A program made the position numbers and the translations under genes. A stretch of DNA of 64,000 nucleotides from Vaginimicrobium propionicum (GTDB lineage Bacteria; Actinomycetota; Actinomycetes; Propionibacteriales; Propionibacteriaceae), in contig NZ_LT706985.1 of NCBI RefSeq assembly GCF_900155645.1, forward strand, positions 1,116,001-1,180,000, in the 5' to 3' direction. The notes below the pieces were generated by a model. It was given only the letters and a program-made list of their open reading frames with translations. It had not been told where the DNA came from and searched no databases. Shown one piece after another: positions 37,867 through 47,248 of the stretch (positions within the stretch are counted from its first letter, which is position 1; every line of letters starts with the position of its first letter).

Positions 37867-39636
37867 GTGGCGTCCCACCCGATTATTTTGAACGCCTTCG
37901 CGGCAAGCTCCTGCCCGGTTAAGGTTCAAAACACATTCTTACAACTGAGGGCCACTGCACCTAGCCCAGTGCCGAATGAGAACAGTGAATTTGAGCAGAA
38001 AGTTTTGGCGACTCTCAGACGGTTTCACGACAGTGTTGATTTGGGCGATCTCAGCTATTCTGAGCGGCTTGATGCTACTCGTAAAGCGGTCAACGATGCT
38101 AGAACACTAATCATTAGTCCAGCCATCGGATCCAATGCTGAAACTCATCGCTGCGGCCAGCCAGACTTTTTGGTAAAGGATCCACGGCACCCAGACGCCA
38201 ATCCCCAATATCTGCCGGTAACCATCAAACACCACCGAGTTTTAGAGCGGTGCTTTAATAATCCTGATTCTGCCGCCAGCAAGCTAGATCACCCAACCTT
38301 TAGTTCAAAAACTATGCTTAATAACGCCAGATTCCGCTTCTACAAGGAGGCAGATCTGTTGGAGCTCGCCCACTATTGGCGCCAGCTTGAAGATTTGGGC
38401 TGGGCTGGCACTAACGCGGTCGGCGGCGTCATCGGCATGGACGAATTTCGTGAGGCAAAAGGACGACTAACCCTGGCGGATAAGGCGCCAAATGACACCG
38501 TGACGCTTGGAGTTACCTGGGTCTCGCTTACCGCACGAAAAATAAAGACTTTCGCTCGCACCTCGGCGTCCAATTTCCGCTTTCACAGCGCACTGGAACG
38601 CTACGACCACGAATTTACTTTTCGAGTAAAGGTTGCAGAAGTAGCAGTTGCTAAAAGCACGCAGCCCGAACTGAAACTGATGGTTCAGCCAATCGTCATT
38701 CGTGAATGTGAAACCTGCAGATGGTGGCCGAGTTGTGCTCTTGAGCTGCCAGATGATGACCTCAGCCTAAATATAGACAAGTCCCCATTGGACGCTAGAG
38801 AAATCTCGTCCTTGCGCAAACTGGGCGTAACTACCGTCGAAGATTTGGCTCAAGTAGATATGGATGTGCTGCTCCCCCGTTATCTGCCAGAGGTAGAACA
38901 CCGAACAGGCGCGCGTGAGAGGCTGTTGTTAGCTACCAGACGTGCGAAAATGATTACTGCCGGCATCGATTTAGAACGCACTACTGCTGATCCAATTCAG
39001 TTGCCGGAGGGACGTTGGGAAGTCGATTTAGACATCGAGACCTCAGCCAGCGACCAGGTTTATCTTTGGGGGTTCCTGATTCACGATCGCGACAACCCTA
39101 GAGACTTCGGTGTTTATCGCTCATTCAGTTTATTTACAGATTTCAGTTTGGACGCCGAAGTAGATTTAGCGCGCCGAGCTCTGTCTTGGCTGTGGCACTT
39201 CTTGGAAGCCCACCCAGACGCCAAGGTGTACCACTATTCCGATTATGAGGTCATCCACATCAATACATTGACTGCACAAATGAACGATAGCTGGGTGCCT
39301 GATGTGCCTAAATATATGGATCAGCATTTTTTTGATCTGTTTAAGCTGGTACGCAGTAATTTCTTCGGCGCCCACGGATTAGGCCTTAAAGTTGTCGCCA
39401 ATCGCGGTGCCGGATTTAATTGGCGAGACGATGACCCCAGCGGGTTGAACTCTCAAAGCTGGTTTGATGATGCCGTACACTCGCCTGACCCGCATACCCG
39501 CCAGGCCGCCAAACAGCGCGTCTTGGAATATAACGAGGACGATGTGCGCGCCACTTTGGCATTGCGTCAATGGCTTAGGAAAAACCCACAGCAAGCTGGC
39601 GCGGGATTAACTGAAAGGCCGCTGCCACTAGCCTGA
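37867..39636 (+). CDS. TM0106 family RecB-like putative nuclease
   Basis: A 589-aa protein combining a RecB-like N-terminal half with a C-terminal RNase H-like domain. The N-terminal half has QPDFLVKDP and LPVTIKHHRV around the expected metal site and a Cys cluster, CETCRWWPSC (about residue 281). A helix-hairpin-like stretch follows (LRKLGVTTVEDLAQV). The C-terminal domain shows DEDD-type acidic motifs: VDLDIETSASDQVYLWG, VYHYSDYE and EYNEDDVRATLAL. The family is thought to act in DNA repair or recombination, without proven activity. The GTG at 37867 lies 3 bp after menG, so the two are probably co-transcribed. Confidence 0.8.
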   Translation: MASHPIILNAFAASSCPVKVQNTFLQLRATAPSPVPNENSEFEQKVLATLRRFHDSVDLGDLSYSERLDATRKAVNDARTLIISPAIGSNAETHRCGQPDFLVKDPRHPDANPQYLPVTIKHHRVLERCFNNPDSAASKLDHPTFSSKTMLNNARFRFYKEADLLELAHYWRQLEDLGWAGTNAVGGVIGMDEFREAKGRLTLADKAPNDTVTLGVTWVSLTARKIKTFARTSASNFRFHSALERYDHEFTFRVKVAEVAVAKSTQPELKLMVQPIVIRECETCRWWPSCALELPDDDLSLNIDKSPLDAREISSLRKLGVTTVEDLAQVDMDVLLPRYLPEVEHRTGARERLLLATRRAKMITAGIDLERTTADPIQLPEGRWEVDLDIETSASDQVYLWGFLIHDRDNPRDFGVYRSFSLFTDFSLDAEVDLARRALSWLWHFLEAHPDAKVYHYSDYEVIHINTLTAQMNDSWVPDVPKYMDQHFFDLFKLVRSNFFGAHGLGLKVVANRGAGFNWRDDDPSGLNSQSWFDDAVHSPDPHTRQAAKQRVLEYNEDDVRATLALRQWLRKNPQQAGAGLTERPLPLA

Positions 39637-39677
39637 TGGCAACAAAATTAGTTATTCTCGACGCTCTGACAAGGTAT

Positions 39678-39738
39678 GTTGCCGGAATAGAGCAACTTTT
39701 GGCAACAATTTGACGCTTGTTTCTTGGGTTGCTGCAAC
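39678..39738 (+). promoter_or_regulatory. Cluster of GTTGC/GCAAC motifs upstream of the 34-aa gene
   Basis: Five copies of a 5-mer or its inverse lie within 61 bp: GTTGC 39678-39682, GCAAC 39692-39696, GCAAC 39702-39706, and the palindrome GTTGCTGCAAC 39728-39738. They fill the gap between the RecB-like nuclease gene and the small gene at 39792. They could be protein-binding half-sites or fold into alternative hairpins in a leader RNA. No promoter hexamers were assigned with confidence. Confidence 0.4.
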
Positions 39739-39791
39739 AACTCTCTTAAGGTTTTAGATGTACGCAGAAAGCCGCGAGAAAGGAATAAAAA

Positions 39792-39896
39792 ATGTTTGTG
39801 GTACCTGCTGATATCTACACTACTCGCGCACTCACCGAGTTCGTCGAGACCGCTTTTGCCTGGAATGAAGAGCGCACCGCTCGCAAGGCGAAGTAG
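39792..39896 (+). CDS. Orphan 34-aa protein
   Basis: A short gene encoding MFVVPADIYTTRALTEF followed by VETAFAWNEERTARKAK (34 aa in all). The ATG follows GAGAAAGGAATAAAAA, a good ribosome binding site, and a strong terminator begins 25 bp after the TAG, so the gene forms a single-gene transcription unit. The peptide has a short hydrophobic N-terminus, a likely helix and a basic C-terminus. There is no signal peptide or Cys. I do not recognise the family. The combination of ribosome binding site, clean terminator and sensible composition supports a real, probably well expressed small protein. Confidence 0.65.
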   Translation: MFVVPADIYTTRALTEFVETAFAWNEERTARKAK

Positions 39897-39920
39897 TAGA
39901 AATAAGACTTCAATAAAAAA

Positions 39921-39962
39921 CGAGCTCGGGTTGAATCAAAGTTCAACTTGAGCTCGTTTTTT
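39921..39962. terminator. Strong bidirectional intrinsic terminator
   Basis: A 15-bp stem (39921-39935 with 39942-39956, two G-U pairs on the plus-strand RNA) with a 6-nt loop. It is followed by six T residues at 39957-39962 and preceded by six A residues at 39915-39920, so it works in both directions. It ends the 34-aa gene on the plus strand and ychF on the minus strand. Confidence 0.92.
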
Positions 39963-40003
39963 GTGTCGGCTAATACGCTGCCACTACCACACAGACTTCG
40001 TTG

Positions 40004-41074
40004 TTATGAGTGACGAAATTCGACGATGTCGTCGGGTTGCATAACGTAATCTTTACCTTCTAGGCGCATCTTGCCGGCCGCCTTAACCTCTTGCTCAGAA
40101 CCGAGTTCTACCAAATCTGGGAAACTCATCACCTCGGCTTTGATAAACCCCTTTTGGAAATCGGTGTGAATAACACCGGCAGCCTCGGGAGCCGTCCATC
40201 CTTTACGGATCGTCCAGGCATGGGTCTCTTTAGGGCCTGCCGTCATAAAAGACTGTAACCCTAAAGTGGCATAACCCACACGCGCCAACTTATCTAGGCC
40301 TGGCTCCTCGACACCTGCCTCTGCCAAGAATTCTTTAGCCTCTTCTGGCGTCATCTCAACTAATTCAGACTCAAACTTGGCGTCTAAGAAAATAGCTTCC
40401 GCTGGTGCCACCAATTCAGCTAGCTGCTTCTTCAATTCCTCGTTGGCTAGCTCGTCTTGATCAACGTTAAAGACGTAGATATAGGGTTTGGCAGTCAACA
40501 AGAACAGTTCACGCAACGGCTCTAGGTCAAGGCCAGCCTGATAGACCCCCTCACCGGCAGCCAGCTTCTCGTAGGCTTGGCGCCAAGCCTCAAATTTCGG
40601 GCGTGATTCTTTCTTAATCTTCGCTTCTTTCTCCAGCCTGGGCATAGATTTTTCCATGGTCTGAAGATCGGCGAGAATTAATTCCGTGCGAATAGTGTCA
40701 ATATCACTTGACGGGTTAACTTCACCGTCCACGTGGGTAACATCCGGATCATTAAAAACCCTAGTGACTTGGCAAATGGCGTCCGCCTCGCGGATATTGG
40801 CCAAAAAAGCATTACCCATGCCCTCTCCAGCAGACGCGCCGCGCACAATACCGGCAATGTCGACGAAGCTAACAGTAGCTGGAACAATTTTGGCCGAATG
40901 ATAAATCTCAGCCAGCTTGGCAAGTCGTCCATCGGGCACCCCGACCACACCAACATTTGGCTCGATAGTGGCGAACGGATAGTTCGCCGCCAACACATTA
41001 TTTCTGGTTAACGCATTAAATAAGGTGGACTTGCCAGCATTTGGCAGCCCAACAATTCCGATAGTCAGTGCCAC
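40004..41074 (-). CDS. ychF: Redox-regulated ATPase/GTPase YchF (OLA1 family)
   Basis: A 356-aa TRAFAC-class nucleotidase that binds ribosomes and is linked to stress responses and translation. The P-loop GLPNAGKST, switch [12 protein letters not shown], the NVDQDE nucleotide-specificity motif, and the C-terminal TGS-like domain ([28 protein letters not shown]) are present. Start: the GTG at 41074 gives the family N-terminus [12 protein letters not shown] and lies behind TAGAAT-N7, a leaderless layout; the ATG at 41083 is the alternative. Confidence 0.94.
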   Translation of the reverse strand: MALTIGIVGLPNAGKSTLFNALTRNNVLAANYPFATIEPNVGVVGVPDGRLAKLAEIYHSAKIVPATVSFVDIAGIVRGASAGEGMGNAFLANIREADAICQVTRVFNDPDVTHVDGEVNPSSDIDTIRTELILADLQTMEKSMPRLEKEAKIKKESRPKFEAWRQAYEKLAAGEGVYQAGLDLEPLRELFLLTAKPYIYVFNVDQDELANEELKKQLAELVAPAEAIFLDAKFESELVEMTPEEAKEFLAEAGVEEPGLDKLARVGYATLGLQSFMTAGPKETHAWTIRKGWTAPEAAGVIHTDFQKGFIKAEVMSFPDLVELGSEQEVKAAGKMRLEGKDYVMQPDDIVEFRHS

Positions 41075-41155
41075 AGGGCGCATTCTATCGTCTCTACCGC
41101 CATAACCAGCATTACCGCTAGTGTGGTTGGTGACAGAAGGGACTTTAGGAGCGAA

Positions 41156-41665
41156 ATGTCCAACGAAAATGACGATTTTTGGAGCAGGCCACAACCACCT
41201 GAACCCGATTACGCCAACCCTTCAGCCAACCAAAGTTTTAACCCAAACCCTCAACAACAAAACCCCAACGCCACCCCACAGCAATACTGGCAGCCAGAAT
41301 CTGCCCACAATCCAAATTTCTATGCTGGTCAACCTCAGCAAGACATGGTCACAGACCAAACACCAAACTATCCTCAGCAGGTTGGCGTGTTTTATCCGGC
41401 ATTAATAGAACACCCGAGCGCCAACGGGGTGCTGGTTTTAGGCCTGCTCAGCATTTTACTGCTCCCACCACTAGGGATTATTGCGGTGGTTATGGGGAAT
41501 AAAGCACGCCGTGAAACTCGTGATAACCCTCAAATCTATACCCCAAGTAGCACATTAAACGTTGGCTGGGCCTTCGGTATCGCAGGAACGGTCATCACCA
41601 CATTAATTGTCGCTATCTTGACCTTTGCGATCATAGTTTTCGTCCTAGCCCTCGGAACAATATAA
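41156..41665 (+). CDS. DUF4190-type membrane protein
   Basis: A 169-aa protein. Residues 1-85 are hydrophilic and rich in Asn, Gln and Pro (for example PNPQQQNPNATPQQYWQP), probably disordered and cytoplasmic. Two transmembrane segments follow (about 96-121 and 145-168) around the small motif VMGNKARRETRD, as in DUF4190 proteins. The function is unknown. The ATG at 41156 has a TAGGAGCGAA ribosome binding site. Convergent with the M18 peptidase gene, 5 bp between stops. Confidence 0.75.
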   Translation: MSNENDDFWSRPQPPEPDYANPSANQSFNPNPQQQNPNATPQQYWQPESAHNPNFYAGQPQQDMVTDQTPNYPQQVGVFYPALIEHPSANGVLVLGLLSILLLPPLGIIAVVMGNKARRETRDNPQIYTPSSTLNVGWAFGIAGTVITTLIVAILTFAIIVFVLALGTI

Positions 41666-41670
41666 ACCGC

Positions 41671-42924
41671 TTAAATCCCGCGAAAATAAGCGTTAATCAC
41701 CTCATACAGCGCCACTAAATCTTTAGTACCACACATCTCTCGTGCCGAATGCATGGAATAAATACCAATCCCGACATCGATAGTGCGAATACCTAGGCCC
41801 GTAGCCAGTAGTGGGCCAATCGATGTACCGCCGCGAATATTATTGCGATTTACGAAACACTGTGATTCGACGCCCGCCTGACGGCAAGCTCGCTGCCAAA
41901 TTGCTGCCCCCACGGCATCTGTTCCGTAACGTGCCTGCGCACTCAACTTCAATGCCGGGCCACCATTTAGCACCGGATAGTTGTGCGGGTCGTAATGATC
42001 TTGTTTAGTCACATTCAGTGCATGAGCCACGTCAGCAGACAAGCATGAACCACGTTGTATCCAGGCTCGATACTGTTGCTCATCTTGACCCAGCGCAGCA
42101 CTTATTCGGCCAAGTACATCACTAAGTAACGTACCGCATGCTCCAGACGCAGTACCCGAACCAACCTCCTCATGGTCGAAAGCCGCGAATACCAGCACAT
42201 TCTTACTCTGTTCTGCGTCCAGAATCGCCATTAGACCGGGGAAGGTACTGGCTAGATTGTCTAGCCGGTAAGAGGCCAAAAACTCATCTTGGATGCCAAA
42301 AATCTGGGGTTTTTCGCTAGGGACGACAAAGAGATCGAAACCGCCGATTTGAGACGCTTCTAACCCGGCCAAGCGCCACAAATAGTCAGCCAGATTTTGC
42401 TTGTCGGCAGAAAACAGAGGTTGCAGATCGGCCTGCCGGTCAACTTTCAGTTCATCCGAGGAGGCTCTATCTAGGTGTGGAGCCAAGGTAGACATTCTTA
42501 ATATCGGATCAGTATTGACTAGATAGGTTTTACCGTCGTTATCGACAATTCGACCAGCCAGAGCCAATTCTCGATCAAACCAGGTAGTTAGTTTCGGCCC
42601 GCCATAAACTTCAACATCCACCATGGTGTACCCGCTAGATTCAAAAGTGATACCTGGCTTTAACTTCAAAGCTGGCGAATCAGTGTGAGCACCCATAATT
42701 GCCAAGCCGGTATTTTCATCTGCCCGGCTAGGAGCTACCCAAGCCACAACCGCGCCATCGCGAATAATAAAATGTTTTCCAGATACGTTTGACCACGTCT
42801 GAGTTTCATCCAATTGAGTAAAGCCGGCTGCCGTTAACATCTCCCCCGCGTTTACGGCTGCATGAAAAGAGGTCGGTGAAGCGGCAATGAATTCGGTGAA
42901 AGTTTTAAGCCAAGCATTCGTCAC
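41671..42924 (-). CDS. M18 family aminopeptidase
   Basis: A 417-aa zinc aminopeptidase (aspartyl aminopeptidase family, usually a cytoplasmic dodecamer) acting on acidic or neutral N-terminal residues. The dinuclear zinc site is visible in MGAHTDSPALKLKP, AAFDHEEVGSGTASGACG and the C-terminal IYSMHSAREMCG. Start: the GTG at 42924 lies behind TAGGCT-N7 (leaderless layout); a TTG at 42942 would add six residues. Divergent from rmuC. Confidence 0.92.
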   Translation of the reverse strand: MTNAWLKTFTEFIAASPTSFHAAVNAGEMLTAAGFTQLDETQTWSNVSGKHFIIRDGAVVAWVAPSRADENTGLAIMGAHTDSPALKLKPGITFESSGYTMVDVEVYGGPKLTTWFDRELALAGRIVDNDGKTYLVNTDPILRMSTLAPHLDRASSDELKVDRQADLQPLFSADKQNLADYLWRLAGLEASQIGGFDLFVVPSEKPQIFGIQDEFLASYRLDNLASTFPGLMAILDAEQSKNVLVFAAFDHEEVGSGTASGACGTLLSDVLGRISAALGQDEQQYRAWIQRGSCLSADVAHALNVTKQDHYDPHNYPVLNGGPALKLSAQARYGTDAVGAAIWQRACRQAGVESQCFVNRNNIRGGTSIGPLLATGLGIRTIDVGIGIYSMHSAREMCGTKDLVALYEVINAYFRGI

Positions 42925-42975
42925 TTGACTAAGCCTAGTCAAAAATTGTCACCACCATCTGATTAGCTATCTGGC

Positions 42976-44112
42976 ATGGATTCGACAGCGTTAATTTTGC
43001 CTTTAGTAGCGTTACTTATCGGGCTAGCGATTGGTCTAGCTATCGGCTGGGCACGCGCTAAACAACTCGTCCAAGACCGCGAATCAATGGTTAATTCTTT
43101 CAAAGCATTGAGCGCGCAAGCTTTGGCCGAGGCCACCGAATCAGTAGACAAAACCGCTAGTCACCGGCTAGCTGAGACAAATGCTGCGCTAGCCCCAGTC
43201 AAAGAAACCTTAGCTGCGCTACACAACCAACTCAGCGATGTTAGCGTTCAAAGAGAAAGGCTGGGCGCGCAGTTGAGCGAGCAAGTGCGCGCTGTCGCGC
43301 AAAACTCTGAGAATTTGCGTCGCGAAACGAATGCCCTTTCAACCGTATTGCGTAAACCGCAAGTACGCGGGCATTGGGGTGAGTTACAGTTGCGCCGCGT
43401 TGTTGAGCTGGCCGGGATGGTCAACCACGTAGATTTTTATGAGCAAGCTACCAGCCAGAACGACCAAGGCCAGATTCGTCCAGACATGAAAGTGATGTTG
43501 GGAGCTAATCGGTTTATTTATGTGGATTCTAAGGTGCCATTAACGTCCTATTTAGACGCTGAATTAACAAATGACGTGGATACCCGTGCAGCATTACTTA
43601 ATCAGTTTGGTGAAAACGTAAAGGCTCACGTTAGCCAATTGGGTAATAAAAATTATTGGCAAGCCTCGTCCAATAGCCCAGAATTTGTGGTGCTATTTTT
43701 ACCCTCCGAATCGCTAGCGGCACAGGCTTTGAATCAGAAACCGGACTTGATCGAATATGCTGCCTCGAAAAATGTGGTGCTGGCGTGTCCAACCACATTG
43801 ATTGGTTTGTTGAGGGCAGTTTCCTATGGCTGGAAACAGGCTGCACTGGCGGACAATGCCCAACAGATTTTCGAGTACGGACGCGAGCTTTATGACCGGT
43901 TAGGTGTGCTTAGTGAGCATTTCAACAAACTTGGTCGCGCGTTAACTACCAGCGTGGCGTCCTATAATCAGGCCATCGGTTCCCTGGAATCTAGGGTGTT
44001 AGTTACTGCAAGAAAGTTTCAGGATATGAAGTTGGCTGATAATCCGCTGGACTCGCCAACTCAAGTGGATCTTAATGTTAGGCAACTATCCAGCGCTGAC
44101 GAGCCGTTTTAG
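42976..44112 (+). CDS. rmuC: DNA recombination protein RmuC
   Basis: A 378-aa RmuC-family protein, thought to limit inversion or rearrangement at short repeats. An N-terminal transmembrane segment (about 5-24) is followed by a coiled-coil region (25-125). The restriction-endonuclease-like domain carries the signature VRGHWGELQLRRVVELAGMV and RPDMKVML...YVDSKVPL (Asp and catalytic Lys). The C-terminus is helical. No ribosome binding site is evident. Confidence 0.9.
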   Translation: MDSTALILPLVALLIGLAIGLAIGWARAKQLVQDRESMVNSFKALSAQALAEATESVDKTASHRLAETNAALAPVKETLAALHNQLSDVSVQRERLGAQLSEQVRAVAQNSENLRRETNALSTVLRKPQVRGHWGELQLRRVVELAGMVNHVDFYEQATSQNDQGQIRPDMKVMLGANRFIYVDSKVPLTSYLDAELTNDVDTRAALLNQFGENVKAHVSQLGNKNYWQASSNSPEFVVLFLPSESLAAQALNQKPDLIEYAASKNVVLACPTTLIGLLRAVSYGWKQAALADNAQQIFEYGRELYDRLGVLSEHFNKLGRALTTSVASYNQAIGSLESRVLVTARKFQDMKLADNPLDSPTQVDLNVRQLSSADEPF

Positions 44113-44119
44113 TCCTCAA

Positions 44120-45064
44120 TTAGTTGGTTCGACGTTTCCGCAATTGCGGGGGAAGAGAAAAACTCATCGACTCATCAATCAATTTTGCTTCTTCATGGTC
44201 TGGATAGCCCAATTCTTTCAGACGAGCCAGCACACCTTGCACTAATTCTTCCGGAACAGACGCGCCAGACGTTAACCCAACGGTTTCAACATCGTCGAGC
44301 CAAGTAGGGTCAATCTCGCCAGCGTTATCGACACGCTCTGCCCGGCCAGCTCCCGCTTCCCTAGCAACTTCGACCAGTCGAACAGAGTTAGAGGAATTAG
44401 CGGAACCGACGACGATCATTAGATCACAACGAGGAGCTATCTGTTTTACCGCCCATTGGCGGTTTTGGGTGGCGTAACAAATATCACCTGACGGGGGTTC
44501 AACAAGTTTGGGAAAACGCTGGCGCAATAGATTAACGGTTTCGCTAGTTTCATCGACACTAAGCGTGGTTTGCGACAGCCAAGCAACCGGCTGGGTGGTA
44601 TCCAGTTCAAGAGACTCGACTTCATCTGGATGTTCGACGAGGGTAATTGATTCCGGCGCTTCACCGTAAGTGCCCTCGATCTCTTCGTGCCCAGCATGTC
44701 CGATGAGAATTATCGGTAGCCCTTTAGCCGCGAATCGTTTAGCTTCGTGGTGGACTTTGGTCACCAGCGGGCAAGTGGCATCAATAGCGCGCAGATTACG
44801 TTTCTTGGCCTCAAGCCGCACTGCTGGAGAGACCCCGTGAGCTGAGAAGATGACTATCGCGCCGCTGGGCACCTCATCTAGCTCGTCGACGAAAATGGCT
44901 CCTTTAGCCTCCAAGGTCTCAACTACATGTTTGTTGTGAACAATTTGTTTACGCACGTAGATAGGGGCGCCATACTCGGTTAGAGCGCGGTTAACACTGA
45001 CCACAGCGCGATCCACTCCAGCGCAATAGCCTCTTGGGGCGGCAACCAAAACCTTCTTCGTCAT
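44120..45064 (-). CDS. ispH: 4-hydroxy-3-methylbut-2-enyl diphosphate reductase
   Basis: A 314-aa [4Fe-4S] enzyme making isopentenyl and dimethylallyl diphosphate in the last step of the MEP pathway. The three cluster Cys lie in [21 protein letters not shown] and [11 protein letters not shown]; the active-site [10 protein letters not shown] and the [10 protein letters not shown] segment are intact. It supplies precursors for the prenyl synthases at 15141 and 47268. The ATG sits behind TAGACT-N7 and also has a GAGG ribosome binding site. Confidence 0.96.
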   Translation of the reverse strand: MTKKVLVAAPRGYCAGVDRAVVSVNRALTEYGAPIYVRKQIVHNKHVVETLEAKGAIFVDELDEVPSGAIVIFSAHGVSPAVRLEAKKRNLRAIDATCPLVTKVHHEAKRFAAKGLPIILIGHAGHEEIEGTYGEAPESITLVEHPDEVESLELDTTQPVAWLSQTTLSVDETSETVNLLRQRFPKLVEPPSGDICYATQNRQWAVKQIAPRCDLMIVVGSANSSNSVRLVEVAREAGAGRAERVDNAGEIDPTWLDDVETVGLTSGASVPEELVQGVLARLKELGYPDHEEAKLIDESMSFSLPPQLRKRRTN

Positions 45065-45121
45065 GACCTCTAGTCTAAGTGCCTAGCCAATCACTGCTCG
45101 ACGCTGGTTTAAGCTTACTGA

Positions 45122-46348
45122 GTGACCACCGCACCAAACCCCAGCAACGACGCCACATCTGCACGCCCGTTAAGCCAAGTCGTTCACCAGTTAAAAGGTT
45201 GGGTTGAACGTTGCGGTTGGGTTTGGGTTAGCGGCCAGATTATCGAGTTGAACAGGCGAACAGGTCTACAATTCTTAACTCTTCGCGACCTTAACGAAGA
45301 AATTTCGGTACGCGTTCACTGCTCAGAATTGGTTCTGAACCAAGCCGGCCCGATAGCTACGAATACCGAAGTAGCTGCCTTAGTTCACCCAATGGTTTGG
45401 CCAAAAAGCGGTTCACTGAGTTTTCAGTGCCGTCAAATTGAGGTGGTCGGCTCAGGACGACTACTCGCACAGCTTGAAGCACTAAAGAACAAGTTGTCAG
45501 CTGAAGGGCTATTTCAAACAATTCGCAAGAAAAAGTTGCCAATCCTTCCTAGCGGTATAGGTGTCATAACTGGCGCAAATTCAGCTGCCGAACATGATGT
45601 CATGACAAACATTTTGAATCGCTGGCCACAAGCACCAATCAAAGTAGAGCACACTCTAGTGCAAGGGCGACAGGCCGCAGCCCAGGTCATTGACGCTCTG
45701 ACAAGGCTTGATGTCGATCCATCGGTGGATGTCATCATCATTGCTAGAGGCGGGGGCAGCCTAGAAGATTTACTGCCGTTCAGCGACGAAGGGTTAGTTC
45801 GCGCAGTTTCAGCAGCAAAAACGCCGGTAGTTAGCGCCATCGGACACGAATCAGATATGCCACTAATTGATTTTGCAGCGGATGTTAGGGCTTCTACCCC
45901 AACAGCAGCCGCAAAAATAGTGGTTCCCGTAGCCCAAGATGAATTGGCTGATATTGAGACGCACAGAGCAAGATTGCGCCAGGCTATTGCCCGAAAAATC
46001 CACTTGGCTAGACAAGACTTAGCGACTTGGGCGTCCAGACCGGTACTAAAAGATCCGTCTACAACACTCAAGATTCATGCAGAAAAAGTCACCCAGCTTG
46101 ATGGGAGGCTAAATCACGCTATGCGCATCCAATTTAAGACCCATCGTCAATGGGTGGAAAATAGTCTTGCCAGGGTGCGCGCCATGTCCCCCAAAGCAAC
46201 CTTAGAGCGCGGCTATGCAATCGTGGCCGACAGCCAAAAACAGTCGGTAACGTCTGTCCGCGACGTGGATCCGGGTGACCAAATACAAATTTACCTATCC
46301 GATGGGCAGCTTTATGCCGAAATTAACTATGGAGACAGTCATGAGTGA
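45122..46348 (+). CDS. xseA: Exodeoxyribonuclease VII large subunit
   Basis: A 408-aa catalytic subunit of the single-strand-specific nuclease ExoVII, used in mismatch repair and damage processing. The N-terminal OB-fold (WVWVSGQIIELNRRTGLQF) precedes the catalytic domain with IGVITGANSAAEHDV, IIIARGGGSLEDLLPFSDE and SAIGHESDMPLIDFAADVRA, then a coiled-coil (about 280-365) and the C-terminal LERGYAIV. The GTG start has TAAGCT-N6 upstream (leaderless layout). It overlaps xseB by 8 nt. Confidence 0.95.
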   Translation: MTTAPNPSNDATSARPLSQVVHQLKGWVERCGWVWVSGQIIELNRRTGLQFLTLRDLNEEISVRVHCSELVLNQAGPIATNTEVAALVHPMVWPKSGSLSFQCRQIEVVGSGRLLAQLEALKNKLSAEGLFQTIRKKKLPILPSGIGVITGANSAAEHDVMTNILNRWPQAPIKVEHTLVQGRQAAAQVIDALTRLDVDPSVDVIIIARGGGSLEDLLPFSDEGLVRAVSAAKTPVVSAIGHESDMPLIDFAADVRASTPTAAAKIVVPVAQDELADIETHRARLRQAIARKIHLARQDLATWASRPVLKDPSTTLKIHAEKVTQLDGRLNHAMRIQFKTHRQWVENSLARVRAMSPKATLERGYAIVADSQKQSVTSVRDVDPGDQIQIYLSDGQLYAEINYGDSHE

Positions 46349-46550
46349 AGAACTGACTTATGAGCAAGCTCGAAAGGAGCTAGCTGACATCGTGCAAAAG
46401 CTAGAGTCTGGCGGAATCGCACTAGCCGAGTCGATGGCTTTGTGGGAGCGCGGCGAGAAACTCGTCGAAGTATGCACAAAGTTCTTAGACGCTGCGGAAG
46501 CTAAAGTAGCTCTTGCTAGCGAGGCCAAAAATACCAAGGCAGCTCAATAA
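46341..46550 (+). CDS. xseB: Exodeoxyribonuclease VII small subunit
   Basis: A 69-aa helical-hairpin subunit that binds the XseA coiled coil. The signature YEQARKELADIVQKLESGGI and LAESMALWERGEKLVEVC is unmistakable. The ATG at 46341 follows GGAGACAGTC; a longer in-frame reading inside xseA is rejected. Translationally coupled to xseA. Confidence 0.95.
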   Translation: MSEELTYEQARKELADIVQKLESGGIALAESMALWERGEKLVEVCTKFLDAAEAKVALASEAKNTKAAQ

Positions 46551-46561
46551 CTGCCTAAGGA

Positions 46562-47239
46562 TCACAACACAGCCAGCAATATGGCAACCCAGTGACAAGC
46601 TGCACCGAGCACCGTACCAGCGTGGAAAAATTCGTGGAATCCAAACCATTCCGGCCATGGATTCGGCTTTTTTAGCGCATACATTAACGCGCCACCCGTG
46701 TAGCACAACCCGCCTACGACTAGCAGAATCACGACGGCCGGCCCGCCGGTATGCCAGAAAGTCGGCAGCCAAAATAGTGCCACCCAACCCATCACTATGT
46801 AGAGAGCCACATAAAGCCAACGCGGAGCCGAGAGCCAAAGGGTGCGAAAGACCACCTCTAAAACTGCGCAGGCCCATATTACCGATAACAAGATGATTCT
46901 AGAGGTGCCGGTGGTCAAGCTTATCGCCAACGGCGTATAGGTGCCGGCAATAAAGATGGCGATATTGGAATGATCTATTCTTCTAAGCAGCTCTTTGACG
47001 TGATCAGACCACGAACCACGATGGTAGAAAGCGGAATTTCCGAATAGCAGGATCGCCGTTAACGTCCAGACAGCACACCCCAGGCGCACCATCTGGTCGT
47101 CGGCTACGATCAGCAAAGCCAGGCCACCAATAAGCGCAATCGGGGTGTTTATCGCGTGAAGAACACCTCTCAACTTGGGTTTAGATATCACTGCTTGCAC
47201 ATAACCTACGGTACCGTAGGTTAGCGTCTTAACCAACAC
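46562..47239 (-). CDS. trhA: Hemolysin III/TrhA family membrane protein
   Basis: A 225-aa, seven-transmembrane protein of the PAQR/HlyIII superfamily, implicated in membrane homeostasis in bacteria. Conserved putative metal ligands are present: GNSAFYHRGSW (Ser/His), RRIDHSNIAIFIAGTYTP (Asp) and HEFFHAGTVLGAACHW (His). The GTG at 47239 is taken as start because the likely TAGTGT -10 lies just upstream; a GTG at 47200 behind TAGG is possible. A 22-bp palindrome (47202-47223) lies in its first codons. As in mycobacteria, it is divergent from a cis-prenyltransferase gene. Confidence 0.85.
   Translation of the reverse strand: MLVKTLTYGTVGYVQAVISKPKLRGVLHAINTPIALIGGLALLIVADDQMVRLGCAVWTLTAILLFGNSAFYHRGSWSDHVKELLRRIDHSNIAIFIAGTYTPLAISLTTGTSRIILLSVIWACAVLEVVFRTLWLSAPRWLYVALYIVMGWVALFWLPTFWHTGGPAVVILLVVGGLCYTGGALMYALKKPNPWPEWFGFHEFFHAGTVLGAACHWVAILLAVL
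47202..47223. promoter_or_regulatory. Perfect 22-bp palindrome at the trhA 5' end
   Basis: The half-site TAACCTACGGT (47202-47212) is followed directly by its exact inverse, with no spacer. It lies 45 bp from the uppS start and 16 bp inside trhA by the start chosen here (or directly before the alternative start). It resembles a dimeric repressor operator; a hairpin in the trhA mRNA is the other option. Confidence 0.55.
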
Positions 47240-47248
47240 AATTAGCCC

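Noticed and set aside
45514-46071. 185-codon open frame opposite xseA
   Set aside because: xseA motifs are intact on the other strand; the antisense frame has no ribosome binding site or family features.
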